Assembly (NCBI GenBank): GCA_900543305.1
Contig: UQQZ01000115.1
Location: 1-5,976 of the forward strand
From: an uncultured Oscillospiraceae bacterium
GTDB taxonomy: Bacteria; Bacillota; Clostridia; Oscillospirales; Acutalibacteraceae
Direction of reading: 5' to 3'
DNA: 5,976 nt
The translations under genes were made by a program, and so were the position numbers. Each line of letters starts with the position of its first letter. The first letter of the stretch is position 1. Below the pieces are notes generated by a model. It searched no databases. It was not told the origin of the DNA and saw only the letters and a list, made by a program, of their open reading frames with translations. Below, in pieces: positions 1-5,935 of the stretch.

Positions 1-56
1 TAAATTAATTTTGAGCAAGACGCTTTTGCGTTTACACAAAATATTTTACACACCCC
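1..56. mobile_element. End of an insertion sequence (IS256-like terminus) inserted in cas7e
   Basis: At about position 56 the cas7e reading frame stops matching its family and a different, AT-rich sequence begins. Read outward from cas7e on the minus strand it starts GGGGTGTGTAAAATATTTTG, continues with GTGTAAACGC, and runs to the window edge. It contains the 10-bp palindrome AAAATATTTT, two GTGTAAA copies, and a small ACGC-TTTT-GCGT dyad at 20-31. Ends of the GTGTAAAA/TTTACAC type recall terminal inverted repeats of IS256-family (Mutator-type) elements, but that is from memory and not a search. No transposase sequence is in the window, and the other end and any target-site duplication lie outside it. 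The first 8 or 9 bases of flanking cas7e (57-65) are what a duplication should repeat. A different IS family, or a rearrangement junction, is possible. Confidence 0.55.
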
Positions 57-135
57 TTCCGGTATCATCCCGGTTTACACAGCTGGGCGGTACATTCTGC
101 AGAACATGGATATCCACATACAAATTCTTATTCAT
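46..135 (-). pseudogene. cas7e: Cas7e (CasC/Cse4), truncated after 26 codons
   Basis: This is the start of the Cascade backbone subunit, which normally polymerises along the crRNA in six copies and is roughly 340-370 residues long. The ATG at 135-133 follows a strong AAGGAGG site and overlaps the end of cse2 by 8 bp. The first residues contain VDIHVLQNVPPS and then NRDDTG, the characteristic N-terminal strand of Cas7e; family members usually continue with S-P-K and a glycine/arginine-rich stretch. Here the codon after DDTG becomes AGG and a TAA stop follows at 48-46, giving a 29-codon remnant whose last three codons come from foreign sequence. The family match ends near position 57. The remainder of the gene, if still present, should lie beyond the insertion outside the window. 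Identity as Cas7e rests on a short but distinctive motif plus gene order. Confidence 0.85.
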
Positions 136-721
136 GATTTTCCTCCTTCACGGTTTCCTGTTGATTGTCAAAAGCATAAAAACCACGGCCCCATTTCAAT
201 CTGACCTGGTTCTGATTTTCCACTGCCTGATACAAGTACAGATCTCCTGCCAAATCAATGTAGTCCAGCGGAATTCCCTTACTTCGCAGCAGCTCAACGA
301 TTCCCCGCAGATGATATGTCAGCTCTTCCATATCAGTGGCTGTTGCCATCTGGTTGAATCTCCTCAGGATCCGGTTCTCCGCGTCCTGATCTCCTTTGGG
401 AACCAGTCCTCGAAGCGCTTTTCCCAGGGAGGCTCCCTTTTTCTGCATGGATTGGCTTTGTCCCTGCTGATGCAGCGCATATAAAGTAAGTGCAGCATAG
501 ACCGCCCACTCGCCCCGGCTGGCAGTTTTCCCTTTTCCCTGCAGTTCTTCCGGCAGTTGGTTTAAAAAGCTGCCATAGAGCAAAGGAATCTCTCCAGGGT
601 ATTTTCCTACGCCCTTCCTCAACAACGCCAATTCAGCTTTCCCATTCCCTTTGTCGCTGACTTTTTGCAGATACCCGATTTTCAGCATCACATACTTTTT
701 CACTTCATCCAGTCTGCTCAC
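128..721 (-). CDS. cse2: Cse2/CasB, type I-E Cascade small subunit
   Basis: This 197-residue protein is Cse2, present in two copies along the inner face of Cascade, where it stabilises the R-loop and contacts the non-target strand. It is all-helical in prediction, soluble, with no signal peptide or membrane segment, and the length is normal for the family (about 160-210). Recognisable family stretches are EWAVYAALTLYALHQQ at residues 71-86, a conserved late helix DYIDLAGDLYLYQ at 153-165, and RLKWGRGFY at 174-182, matching the usual C-terminal W-G-R-x-F-Y signature. Basic patches such as K-G-K-G-K-T-A-S-R at about 62-69 suit nucleic-acid contact (inference). The start is GTG at 721-719, overlapping the cse1 TGA in a GTGA arrangement with GAGGGTG upstream, so translation is probably coupled. 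Its end overlaps cas7e. The frame is intact, but with Cas7e broken the protein has no backbone to bind unless a second copy exists. Confidence 0.92.
   Translation of the reverse strand: MSRLDEVKKYVMLKIGYLQKVSDKGNGKAELALLRKGVGKYPGEIPLLYGSFLNQLPEELQGKGKTASRGEWAVYAALTLYALHQQGQSQSMQKKGASLGKALRGLVPKGDQDAENRILRRFNQMATATDMEELTYHLRGIVELLRSKGIPLDYIDLAGDLYLYQAVENQNQVRLKWGRGFYAFDNQQETVKEENHE
142..148 (-). promoter_or_regulatory. Ribosome-binding site of cas7e
   Basis: AAGGAGG on the minus strand lies 6 nt before the cas7e ATG at 135, inside the last codons of cse2. This perfect Shine-Dalgarno site fixes the cas7e start and shows that translation of the broken gene would still begin. Confidence 0.8.
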
Positions 722-2379
722 TTGGCATCACCCTCTTTCGGATAAATTTTGGCCAATTCCAGTTTAAACCACATGTCTGCCCGGGGCACCGAATAAAATT
801 CCCGGGTATTCCTTTTTTTGTCTTCAAGGATACGCCCCGAAAAAGCAGCCACACCGGCCCGCTGTTCTTCCGCATTCCCGATTTGGTTTGCAATGGCTTT
901 TGCCTGTTGCTCCCAGTCCCGGTATGCATTTTCCAACTTCTTGGGATCTTTCAGCAAATCTCCCCGGAACTGGAGCAGCCACTTTCTGAAAGGTTCATCA
1001 ACAGCCCGATAAAAAAGCGACTCCCCTTTCCTGCTTTTTTTCTCCGGATCTCCCCCCTCTGCCAAAAAAATATTATAAAACAGGTGATTGACAGCCCGGG
1101 CGGCTTCATCACACTTGGCAATCTGTTGTTCAATGGTTTCCTGGACTCCTATCTCTTGTTCAGAAAGAAGTTCCGGATACAAAGTCAGTGTATCGCTGCT
1201 GAAATCATTAATGAAAAAGTCCTTATCACCATACTGCATGGCAACAATCCGAAAACGGATAGTTTCTGCAGAAGGAAGCAAATCCAGTTCCTGCAAAGAC
1301 CGCAGCCAACTGATGATTCCAGGAACATGCCTGTTCTGATGGGTTTCTTCCGATGACTGGTTTACAAAATAATTGCCAAAATCACGCCACATTTGCCTTC
1401 CAGGTGAAATTCTCTGAGGATGGAAAAACTGCTTTTTCAGATCTTTAGGCTCATTCCATACAGTCATCTGTTCATTGAAAGCGCCATCTTTACCATTATT
1501 ACTGAAAAAGTCACCACCCAGCAGATGATATCCTGTTACTCTTCCATTTTCCCGTTCCAACAACAACCTCCTGGATTGTAGGGTAAGCAAGCTGGCCAAA
1601 TTATCCGGAACAGAGATCTCTGTCCGTTCGTCCTCTTTAGGCAGATGTTCCCAGTTGGGATTGGCCTTTTCGCCCCATAATTCTTCTCCGTCTTTTAAAA
1701 AAGTCAGATTCAGGAGTATGGTTTCAAACAGGTTCTTTCCCACACTCTGGATCATTCCCAGTTTCCCCACCCAGCCAGCGCCTGGTGAAGGCAATCCCTT
1801 TTGTTTGGGTTTGGCTGACGTATCATCAAAGGCATTGACAAACAGGAGCCACCGGGCGGCTTCCGGATAGGAAAGGGTGTTTTTCTCTTCCCCGGCACGA
1901 TTGGAAAAGAGCCGGATCTTATTGCTGCTTTCTGAAATATCACCAATCAGTTTGGAAGCACCATACTGGGTTCCCTGAACGGCGCCGGGAGCCTGACCAA
2001 AAGGTCTTTCCGGATCAAAAAGCCAGAAGCAGTCATGGTACTGCTCCAGATACTGCAAAACAGGCTCCTGGGGAAACCGTCCATTTTCCCATAAGGCTCC
2101 CCAACGCCGCAGGATTTCATCTGCCGCTTCATCCGGATCAGTGATTTCCGCAATATCCATGGCTTTTCCATTTTCATCCACCCGGGAAAAAATGGTATAT
2201 GCCAGAGCAATCAGCAGGCGGAGTACGGCAAAATTCTGGGGCTGATTCTCACCTCCCAGGTCAAGATAATCCTGTCCATGGAGGAATACGTCCCTCAAAG
2301 ACAAGGTATCAACCTGCAGATCTTTACGCAGCACACAAATCCAGGGTTCATCCACAAGATTGAATTCTCGTTCGTTCAT
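718..2379 (-). CDS. cse1: Cse1/CasA (Cas8e), type I-E Cascade large subunit
   Basis: This 553-residue protein is Cse1, the large Cascade subunit that recognises the PAM, starts DNA unwinding and docks Cas3. The N-terminus EFNLVDEPWICVL (residues 5-17) is the family's signature opening. It is followed by NFAVLRLLIALAYTIF at 49-64, a W-x-x-L-W-x-x-G-x-F-P segment at 93-103, and FWLFDPERPFGQ at 118-129. The AARWLLFVNAFDDTSAK stretch at 174-190, then PSPGAGWVGKLG at 197-208 and LFETILLNL at 217-225, is also typical. The C-terminal third is helical and fits the four-helix bundle that contacts Cse2. The length is slightly above the E. coli protein (about 500). The ATG at 2379 overlaps the cas3 TGA as ATGA; an AAGGAG site (2393-2388) lies 8 nt upstream inside cas3, fixing the start and suggesting translational coupling. 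No frameshift or missing block is visible. Confidence 0.95.
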   Translation of the reverse strand: MNEREFNLVDEPWICVLRKDLQVDTLSLRDVFLHGQDYLDLGGENQPQNFAVLRLLIALAYTIFSRVDENGKAMDIAEITDPDEAADEILRRWGALWENGRFPQEPVLQYLEQYHDCFWLFDPERPFGQAPGAVQGTQYGASKLIGDISESSNKIRLFSNRAGEEKNTLSYPEAARWLLFVNAFDDTSAKPKQKGLPSPGAGWVGKLGMIQSVGKNLFETILLNLTFLKDGEELWGEKANPNWEHLPKEDERTEISVPDNLASLLTLQSRRLLLERENGRVTGYHLLGGDFFSNNGKDGAFNEQMTVWNEPKDLKKQFFHPQRISPGRQMWRDFGNYFVNQSSEETHQNRHVPGIISWLRSLQELDLLPSAETIRFRIVAMQYGDKDFFINDFSSDTLTLYPELLSEQEIGVQETIEQQIAKCDEAARAVNHLFYNIFLAEGGDPEKKSRKGESLFYRAVDEPFRKWLLQFRGDLLKDPKKLENAYRDWEQQAKAIANQIGNAEEQRAGVAAFSGRILEDKKRNTREFYSVPRADMWFKLELAKIYPKEGDAK

Positions 2380-5114
2380 TCTCCACTCTCCTTTTCATAG
2401 ATGAGTCCCAACAGCGGATCATAGGAAATCTCATACCCGGCAAGTTTCCCTTTGCCATTTTCTTCCAAAACCAAAAACAACTCTCCGGAAAGATAGGGAT
2501 TCTTCAGCCATTGAGGAACCCATTGTTTAGTCTGTTTCTCCAGTTCCTGAATGACTTTCTGTACTATCCAAGGCTGGCCAAACCGTGCAGGCAGCCGTAT
2601 TTTCTGCTGGTAGACACGCAGGGCATCAGCATTGTTCAACGGTTCATCCCAAGCAAACCGCTGATTTCCTGGCCAGACATCCTTCAGTGCATTTGCTGTC
2701 AGATCTTTTTCCAAAAGGATCACTTCAATGCTGTCCGGGCCATTGCGCACACTGGCTTCTGCCTGGATTTCATTCATGGCTGGCGTGTTGTCCAGCCAGC
2801 CTTCCAACGTGTTTCTTGCCTTGAATCTTGCTGTTTTCCTGGGAAGAGGCACACAGTTTGTTTTTGCAGCATTTTTTCCGTCAGCCATATGCTGGTCATA
2901 TTTTACCTTCGCCTCCTTTTCTTTTTCAGGAGCGATGCTGTAGGACTCATCATACACGTCCTGCACATAGGGAGAAATATCATCCGGCAGGATGAATCTG
3001 TCCGGCAAAAGTTCTTTTGTCCGCAAAAGCAGATATTCCTCATAAACCGCTTTTGCTCCCTCATCCAGTTCTTCGTCTTCTTTGGCACCCAGAATCATAC
3101 AGGTTGCCTGCTTCAAGCCATCCGGCCGTTTTCTGGCATGCCGATGCAACCGTCCGATTCTTTGGAACAGCAGATCCATGGGACAGAGGTCCGTAAGCAG
3201 CAAATCAAGATCTATATCCAGAGACTGCTCCATAACCTGGGTTCCAACGACCACCAGGTTGTTTCGGTTTTCGCCAGATTTTTTCCCGATCCGTTTCAGT
3301 ATTTCCTTTTCCAAAGCGGTCTTTTGCCCCAGGATGAATCCAGCATGAAAGAGGATGATTTCATCCTCTGGAAGCGAATCTTTCAAATGTAACGCCAATT
3401 GTTGGGCTCTCTTTACCGTATTCACAATGATACCCGCACATCCCCCTGCGCCCAGCCGGTGTTTCAGGATATCCGGAATGTCTGCATCGGAAATCCGCTG
3501 CAACCGAACCTCTTTCGAAGTTCCTTCCACAGGAATCTTTTTCTGTTTGACCTGATTTCCGTCAGTCCATGTCAACAAGGGGTATTCTTTGCTGGTCATC
3601 CAGGGCTCCCCGGCTCCGCTGTCCGCATTGACAATTCCCTGATACGCCTGTATCAAAGCAGTCCTCCTGGCATAAGGCAGGGTGGCGGACAACAGGACAA
3701 CAGGTACCTGATAGGCGCCCAACCAGGCCATTGCCCGTCCCAGGAACTGATTCATATATGCATCATACGCATGACATTCATCTACGATGACCACTTTTCC
3801 TGCCAGGCCCAGATGCCGCAGCATCACATGTTTTTGCTTCAGGGCAGCCAGGAGCAGCTGGTCTACAGTCCCAATCACAAAATCAGTCAACAGTGCCTGT
3901 TTTCTCCCTTCAAACCAGGGATGGACCAACAGCGGCTCTCCATCTTCATCCGTAGATGCTGTTCCATGGAAAATGGATCTGTAGTCGTCATTCATTTCTG
4001 CGGCGCCATGAGCAAGCCGTATTCCCAAACTGGCCGTCTCTGCCTGGGCTTCTTCAGCAGCCCAATCTGCAATCCGGGGGAAAATACCATTGGAGGTTGC
4101 CTGGGTTGGCAGCCCGAAAAACAGTCCACCGCTGCCCTTTCGGCTGGCCAGCAAATCGGCTGCGGCCAGCGCAGCTTCAGTCTTCCCAACTCCCATCTGC
4201 GCTTCCAGTACAAAGATCCCCGGATTTCTGGCCTGTTCCACGGCTTCAATGACTGCTTTCTGGACAGAATTGGGGAGAAAACCAAAGTGTTCGGCAAAAG
4301 TTTGATCAGAGAGGCTGTAACATTGTGAATTCCAGGGCGGTGGCAACTCCAGCTGCGAAAGGCCATTTTCAATTCGTTCGGCATAATCGATTTCTTCCCC
4401 ACACTTATCAACGGAAATCAGGGGAAAGTAGATTTCGTTACTGGCAATCCAGTCAGCCATGATCAATAGACCTGTCAGCAGAACCTGGGCCGGCATGGAG
4501 ATTTCAGGAATGTCCTGTGGAGAAGAAATGCCTGCCATCTGGAATCCCTGTTCTATGAACCGGCTGCGCATTTCTTTCCACTGTTCAGCCATATCCAGTT
4601 CCGACCGGTCATAATAATTGATATGATGGATGGAATAAGGTGAAAGCTGCTTCTTTTCCCATCCTTTTCCCTCTTTGGCATGGGGTTTTCCATGGTGGGC
4701 ACCAACCATGGCAGCAAAACATAAAGGAAAATCTCTTGCCAGCAATACGGCTTCCCCAGCTATTGGATGCGGGGATGCTTTTCGGCTGGTGAATACTTTA
4801 TATCCTGAAATCGGAAGGCCCTCTTCCTCCAATTGATTCTCTATTCCTTCTATATTTTGCAGGATCATACTGCAAAATGCGGGGGTCGCCTTTCCCAAAT
4901 CATGAAGGGCACCCAGAAGCACAGCCATTTTCCAAAGCTGCTCTTCGTTTCCTGCAGGATTTATAGCCTTTTTCACTGAATCAGGCAGCCATACGGAAAT
5001 CAGATAATCCATCACAGCGGCTGTATCCCGTAAATGCATCCATAAAGGGAGCCATTCGTCCGGATTTTTCCGATTTGCTTTTGCCGGTAAATCCCATACA
5101 GCCCGGATTGTCAT
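2376..5114 (-). CDS. cas3: Cas3, HD nuclease-helicase of type I-E CRISPR interference
   Basis: This 912-residue protein is a full-length fused Cas3, recruited by Cse1-bound Cascade to nick and then degrade target DNA while translocating with ATP. The HD nuclease domain comes first: an early His at 27, the HD pair in LLGALHDLGK (H71-D72), a His pair in VGAHHGKP (140-141), and the conserved Asp in MADWIASN (221). The superfamily 2 helicase follows: Walker A AQMGVGKTEA (305-314), motif Ia GLPTQAT (334-340), DECH box in VIVDECHAYD (442-451), SAT motif LLSATLP (474-480), HAGF (590-593), motif V in GTQVMEQSLDIDLD (624-637), and the arginine-finger motif VI QRIGRLHRH (651-659). A C-terminal accessory domain fills the rest. 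All catalytic residues I can check are present. The ATG at 5114 follows AAAGGGG by 7 nt; an ATG five bases further upstream, in another frame, stops after two codons. It is first in the operon and overlaps cse1 by 4 bp. Confidence 0.96.
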   Translation of the reverse strand: MTIRAVWDLPAKANRKNPDEWLPLWMHLRDTAAVMDYLISVWLPDSVKKAINPAGNEEQLWKMAVLLGALHDLGKATPAFCSMILQNIEGIENQLEEEGLPISGYKVFTSRKASPHPIAGEAVLLARDFPLCFAAMVGAHHGKPHAKEGKGWEKKQLSPYSIHHINYYDRSELDMAEQWKEMRSRFIEQGFQMAGISSPQDIPEISMPAQVLLTGLLIMADWIASNEIYFPLISVDKCGEEIDYAERIENGLSQLELPPPWNSQCYSLSDQTFAEHFGFLPNSVQKAVIEAVEQARNPGIFVLEAQMGVGKTEAALAAADLLASRKGSGGLFFGLPTQATSNGIFPRIADWAAEEAQAETASLGIRLAHGAAEMNDDYRSIFHGTASTDEDGEPLLVHPWFEGRKQALLTDFVIGTVDQLLLAALKQKHVMLRHLGLAGKVVIVDECHAYDAYMNQFLGRAMAWLGAYQVPVVLLSATLPYARRTALIQAYQGIVNADSGAGEPWMTSKEYPLLTWTDGNQVKQKKIPVEGTSKEVRLQRISDADIPDILKHRLGAGGCAGIIVNTVKRAQQLALHLKDSLPEDEIILFHAGFILGQKTALEKEILKRIGKKSGENRNNLVVVGTQVMEQSLDIDLDLLLTDLCPMDLLFQRIGRLHRHARKRPDGLKQATCMILGAKEDEELDEGAKAVYEEYLLLRTKELLPDRFILPDDISPYVQDVYDESYSIAPEKEKEAKVKYDQHMADGKNAAKTNCVPLPRKTARFKARNTLEGWLDNTPAMNEIQAEASVRNGPDSIEVILLEKDLTANALKDVWPGNQRFAWDEPLNNADALRVYQQKIRLPARFGQPWIVQKVIQELEKQTKQWVPQWLKNPYLSGELFLVLEENGKGKLAGYEISYDPLLGLIYEKESGE
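2388..2393 (-). promoter_or_regulatory. Ribosome-binding site of cse1 within the end of cas3
   Basis: AAGGAG on the minus strand is 8 nt from the cse1 ATG (2379-2377). It is embedded in the last codons of cas3, consistent with a single polycistronic message and coupled translation across the ATGA overlap. Confidence 0.7.
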
Positions 5115-5121
5115 GTCATTA

Positions 5122-5128
5122 CCCCTTT
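5122..5128 (-). promoter_or_regulatory. Ribosome-binding site of cas3
   Basis: AAAGGGG on the minus strand, 7 nt before the ATG at 5114-5112, supports this start codon. The competing ATG at 5119-5117 reads ATG-ACA-TGA and cannot encode a protein. Confidence 0.65.
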
Positions 5129-5151
5129 CAGTTTATTCATCACTCTTTTAT

Positions 5152-5181
5152 ATTATCATATTTATTGTATTTTTACGACAA
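5152..5181 (-). promoter_or_regulatory. Putative promoter of the cas operon
   Basis: On the minus strand, TTGTCG (5181-5176) is followed 18 nt later by GATAAT (5157-5152), inside the AT-rich run TATGATAATATAA. The expected start would be near 5145, giving a leader of about 30 nt before cas3. A second possibility is the extended -10 TGGTATAGT at 5239-5231, which lacks a good -35. Assigned by eye; no operator is evident. Confidence 0.45.
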
Positions 5182-5249
5182 TTTTTACTACTATTATCAG
5201 TCTACTTCCATCCCCTCCTTTTCTCCCTCTACTATACCACATCCCCTGT

Positions 5250-5273
5250 GTAAAAAAACTCCCAGTAAAAAAA
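5250..5273. repeat. Short direct repeat GTAAAAAAA, two copies
   Basis: The 9-mer GTAAAAAAA occurs at 5250-5258 and 5265-5273, a 15-bp period. On the minus strand these are T7 runs just downstream of the terminator hairpin, so they may help end transcription or bend DNA upstream of the cas3 promoter. Function is a guess. Confidence 0.4.
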
Positions 5274-5287
5274 TAATCTCCCAACAC

Positions 5288-5321
5288 AAAAAACCGGAGG
5301 CCGGGACGGGCTCCCCTCCGG
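5288..5321 (-). terminator. Rho-independent terminator between the CRISPR array and cas3
   Basis: On the minus strand a perfect 7-bp GC-rich stem, CCGGAGG (5321-5315) with CCTCCGG (5300-5294), closes a 14-nt loop and runs directly into TTTTTT (5293-5288). This is a classic intrinsic terminator reading toward cas3. It would stop transcripts started in the CRISPR leader before the cas operon, so cas3 probably relies on its own promoter downstream. The descending arm doubles as one end of the larger fold-back element at 5292-5474, so the RNA could take alternative pairings. Confidence 0.65.
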
Positions 5322-5474
5322 GAAGCCCCTACGCCGTCTCCGTCGAGCTGATGACAACAACGCTTATTCTCCGCCTGGTCAACGACAACTTCCTCCAAAT
5401 TGGTTGAACAAACAACATCCGATCCCAACGCCGTAGGGGTGCGCCGCAGGCACACCCTTCCCGGCCTCCTGGTT
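5292..5474. repeat. Fold-back element with nested inverted repeats (MITE-like or structured RNA)
   Basis: Two arms match as inverted repeats. AACCGGAGGCCGGGA (5292-5306) pairs with TCCCGGCCTCCTGGTT (5459-5474) over 15 of 16 positions, with one extra base. Inside them, CCCCTACGCCGT (5326-5337) pairs with ACGCCGTAGGGG (5428-5439) with one mismatch. A further small hairpin, GGGTG-C-GCC / GGC-A-CACCC, sits at 5437-5457. The central 90 bases show no strong pairing. GC content is above that of the flanks. The arrangement resembles a miniature inverted-repeat element or dispersed intergenic palindrome; no clear target duplication is visible. Short open frames across it on the minus strand have no recognisable protein and no convincing ribosome site. 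Confidence 0.55.
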
Positions 5475-5512
5475 GTTTTAATCCGACTGAGATTGGCGTT
5501 TTTAACCCGACT
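5475..5512. repeat. Imperfect direct repeat next to the fold-back element
   Basis: GTTTTAATCCGACT (5475-5488) recurs as GTTTTTAACCCGACT (5498-5512), a period of about 23 bp with one substitution and one extra base. It abuts the right arm of the fold-back element and may be part of the same dispersed unit. Nothing indicates a function. Confidence 0.4.
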
Positions 5513-5533
5513 TCAAGAAGTAACCTGGTTTCA

Positions 5534-5565
5534 TAGCCACTTAGCCACCTAACCACTCAATCACT
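5534..5565. repeat. Four degenerate tandem 8-mers (TAGCCACT-like)
   Basis: The units TAGCCACT, TAGCCACC, TAACCACT and CAATCACT lie back to back at 5534-5565. Divergence grows toward the array side. It is non-coding, between the array end and the fold-back element; no gene is visible in 5475-5650. Confidence 0.5.
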
Positions 5566-5650
5566 TTTCACTCCCTATAAACTGGTATTGATTAAACCCG
5601 TAATTCCAAAATGTATATAAATCGTTCCCGATTATTCTTTGAAGTACCAG

Positions 5651-5740
5651 CTGTTCATCCCCGCATGCGCGGGGTCCACTTTGTCATGGGCATGTGGGCA
5701 GGCATGGCCCTGGGATCATCCCCGCATGCGCGGGGTCCAC
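5651..5740 (-). CRISPR. Type I-E CRISPR array, two repeats and one spacer
   Basis: Read on the minus strand, the first repeat is 5740-5712 and the last 5679-5651. The first 25 bases are identical in both: GTGGACCCCGCGC followed by ATGCGGGGATGA. This is the I-E form with a CCCCGC/GCGGGG stem, the hairpin that Cas6e cleaves below. The period is exactly 61, so a 29-nt repeat and 32-nt spacer (5711-5680), the standard I-E geometry. After the shared GATGA the first repeat continues TCCC and the last ACAG, the decay expected of the oldest, leader-distal repeat. No further repeat is found at 61-nt steps on either side. Orientation agrees with the leader promoter and puts the array on the same strand as the cas genes, trailer end toward cas3. 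The spacer's target cannot be told from here. Confidence 0.93.
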
Positions 5741-5763
5741 GAATAACAACGATGTTTTCCGCC

Positions 5764-5782
5764 AGGTGTATATCGTACACCT
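5764..5782. promoter_or_regulatory. Perfect 7-bp dyad in the CRISPR leader
   Basis: AGGTGTA and TACACCT flank a 5-bp centre (tatcg), a 19-bp operator-like palindrome. It lies 24 bp outside the first repeat, within the leader zone where factors that guide spacer integration or repress the array would bind. Protein binding is an inference. Confidence 0.5.
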
Positions 5783-5817
5783 CAAAATCCCTAAAATTTG
5801 CGGTCAGAAAATAGGTT

Positions 5818-5845
5818 AACCTCAAAAATCGCAGTTTTTGAGGTT
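5818..5845. promoter_or_regulatory. Perfect 11-bp inverted repeat in the CRISPR leader
   Basis: AACCTCAAAAA (5818-5828) and TTTTTGAGGTT (5835-5845) flank a 6-bp centre. On the minus strand it falls just downstream of the predicted start site near 5861, so it could be an operator or a 5' hairpin in the leader RNA. The half-site recurs as ACCTCAAAATC at 5779-5789. It lacks a following T-run on the minus strand, so it is unlikely to be a terminator. Confidence 0.5.
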
Positions 5846-5867
5846 TGATAATTGTCTTTACATTCAT

Positions 5868-5896
5868 ATTATAATAGCATTGTCCATAAACAACAA
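5868..5896 (-). promoter_or_regulatory. Promoter of the CRISPR array
   Basis: On the minus strand TTGTTG (5896-5891) is separated by exactly 17 nt from a perfect TATAAT (5873-5868). This is the best housekeeping-sigma promoter in the window and points straight at the array, with a start expected near 5861. Confidence 0.7.
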
Positions 5897-5935
5897 TACA
5901 GATGCAGATGTCCCCCTTGTCCCTTCCTCTCCGTT

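Larger units (their letters stand above)
5741..5867 (-). promoter_or_regulatory. CRISPR leader
   Basis: This AT-rich stretch lies between the array promoter and the first repeat, on the side opposite the degenerate repeat, which is where a leader belongs. A leader drives array transcription and marks where Cas1-Cas2 insert new spacers. Transcription starting near 5861 gives about 120 nt of leader RNA. It holds two strong dyads (5764-5782 and 5818-5845) and three copies of an ACCTCAAAA motif. No open frame with a ribosome site is evident. Confidence 0.75.

Noticed and set aside
11..484. Plus-strand open frame of 157 codons
   Set aside because: It runs antisense through cse2 and into the insertion end, has no recognisable domain and no ribosome site, and composition fits a shadow of the minus-strand genes.
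2511..4328. Two long plus-strand open frames (293 and 309 codons) opposite cas3
   Set aside because: They lie antisense to conserved cas3 helicase motifs, are rich in Cys, His, Gln and Phe as antisense frames are, and match no family I know.
5204..5218. Possible four-codon leader peptide with AGGAGGGG before ATG
   Set aside because: The Shine-Dalgarno is too close to the ATG, and the peptide is only four residues (M-E-V-D) with no regulatory codon pattern.
5162..5556. Minus-strand small open frames of 97 and 75 codons over the fold-back element
   Set aside because: They translate inverted repeats and the terminator, show arginine-rich low-information sequence, and lack convincing starts. 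Such frames arise readily in GC-rich palindromes.
5818..5845. Leader dyad as a transcription terminator
   Set aside because: The stem is AT-rich and is not followed by a T-run on the array strand; stopping there would prevent crRNA synthesis.
5611..5867. Small open frames on both strands across the CRISPR array
   Set aside because: They simply translate the repeats, spacer and leader; the repeat-derived peptide HPRMRG occurs because the repeat is read in frame.
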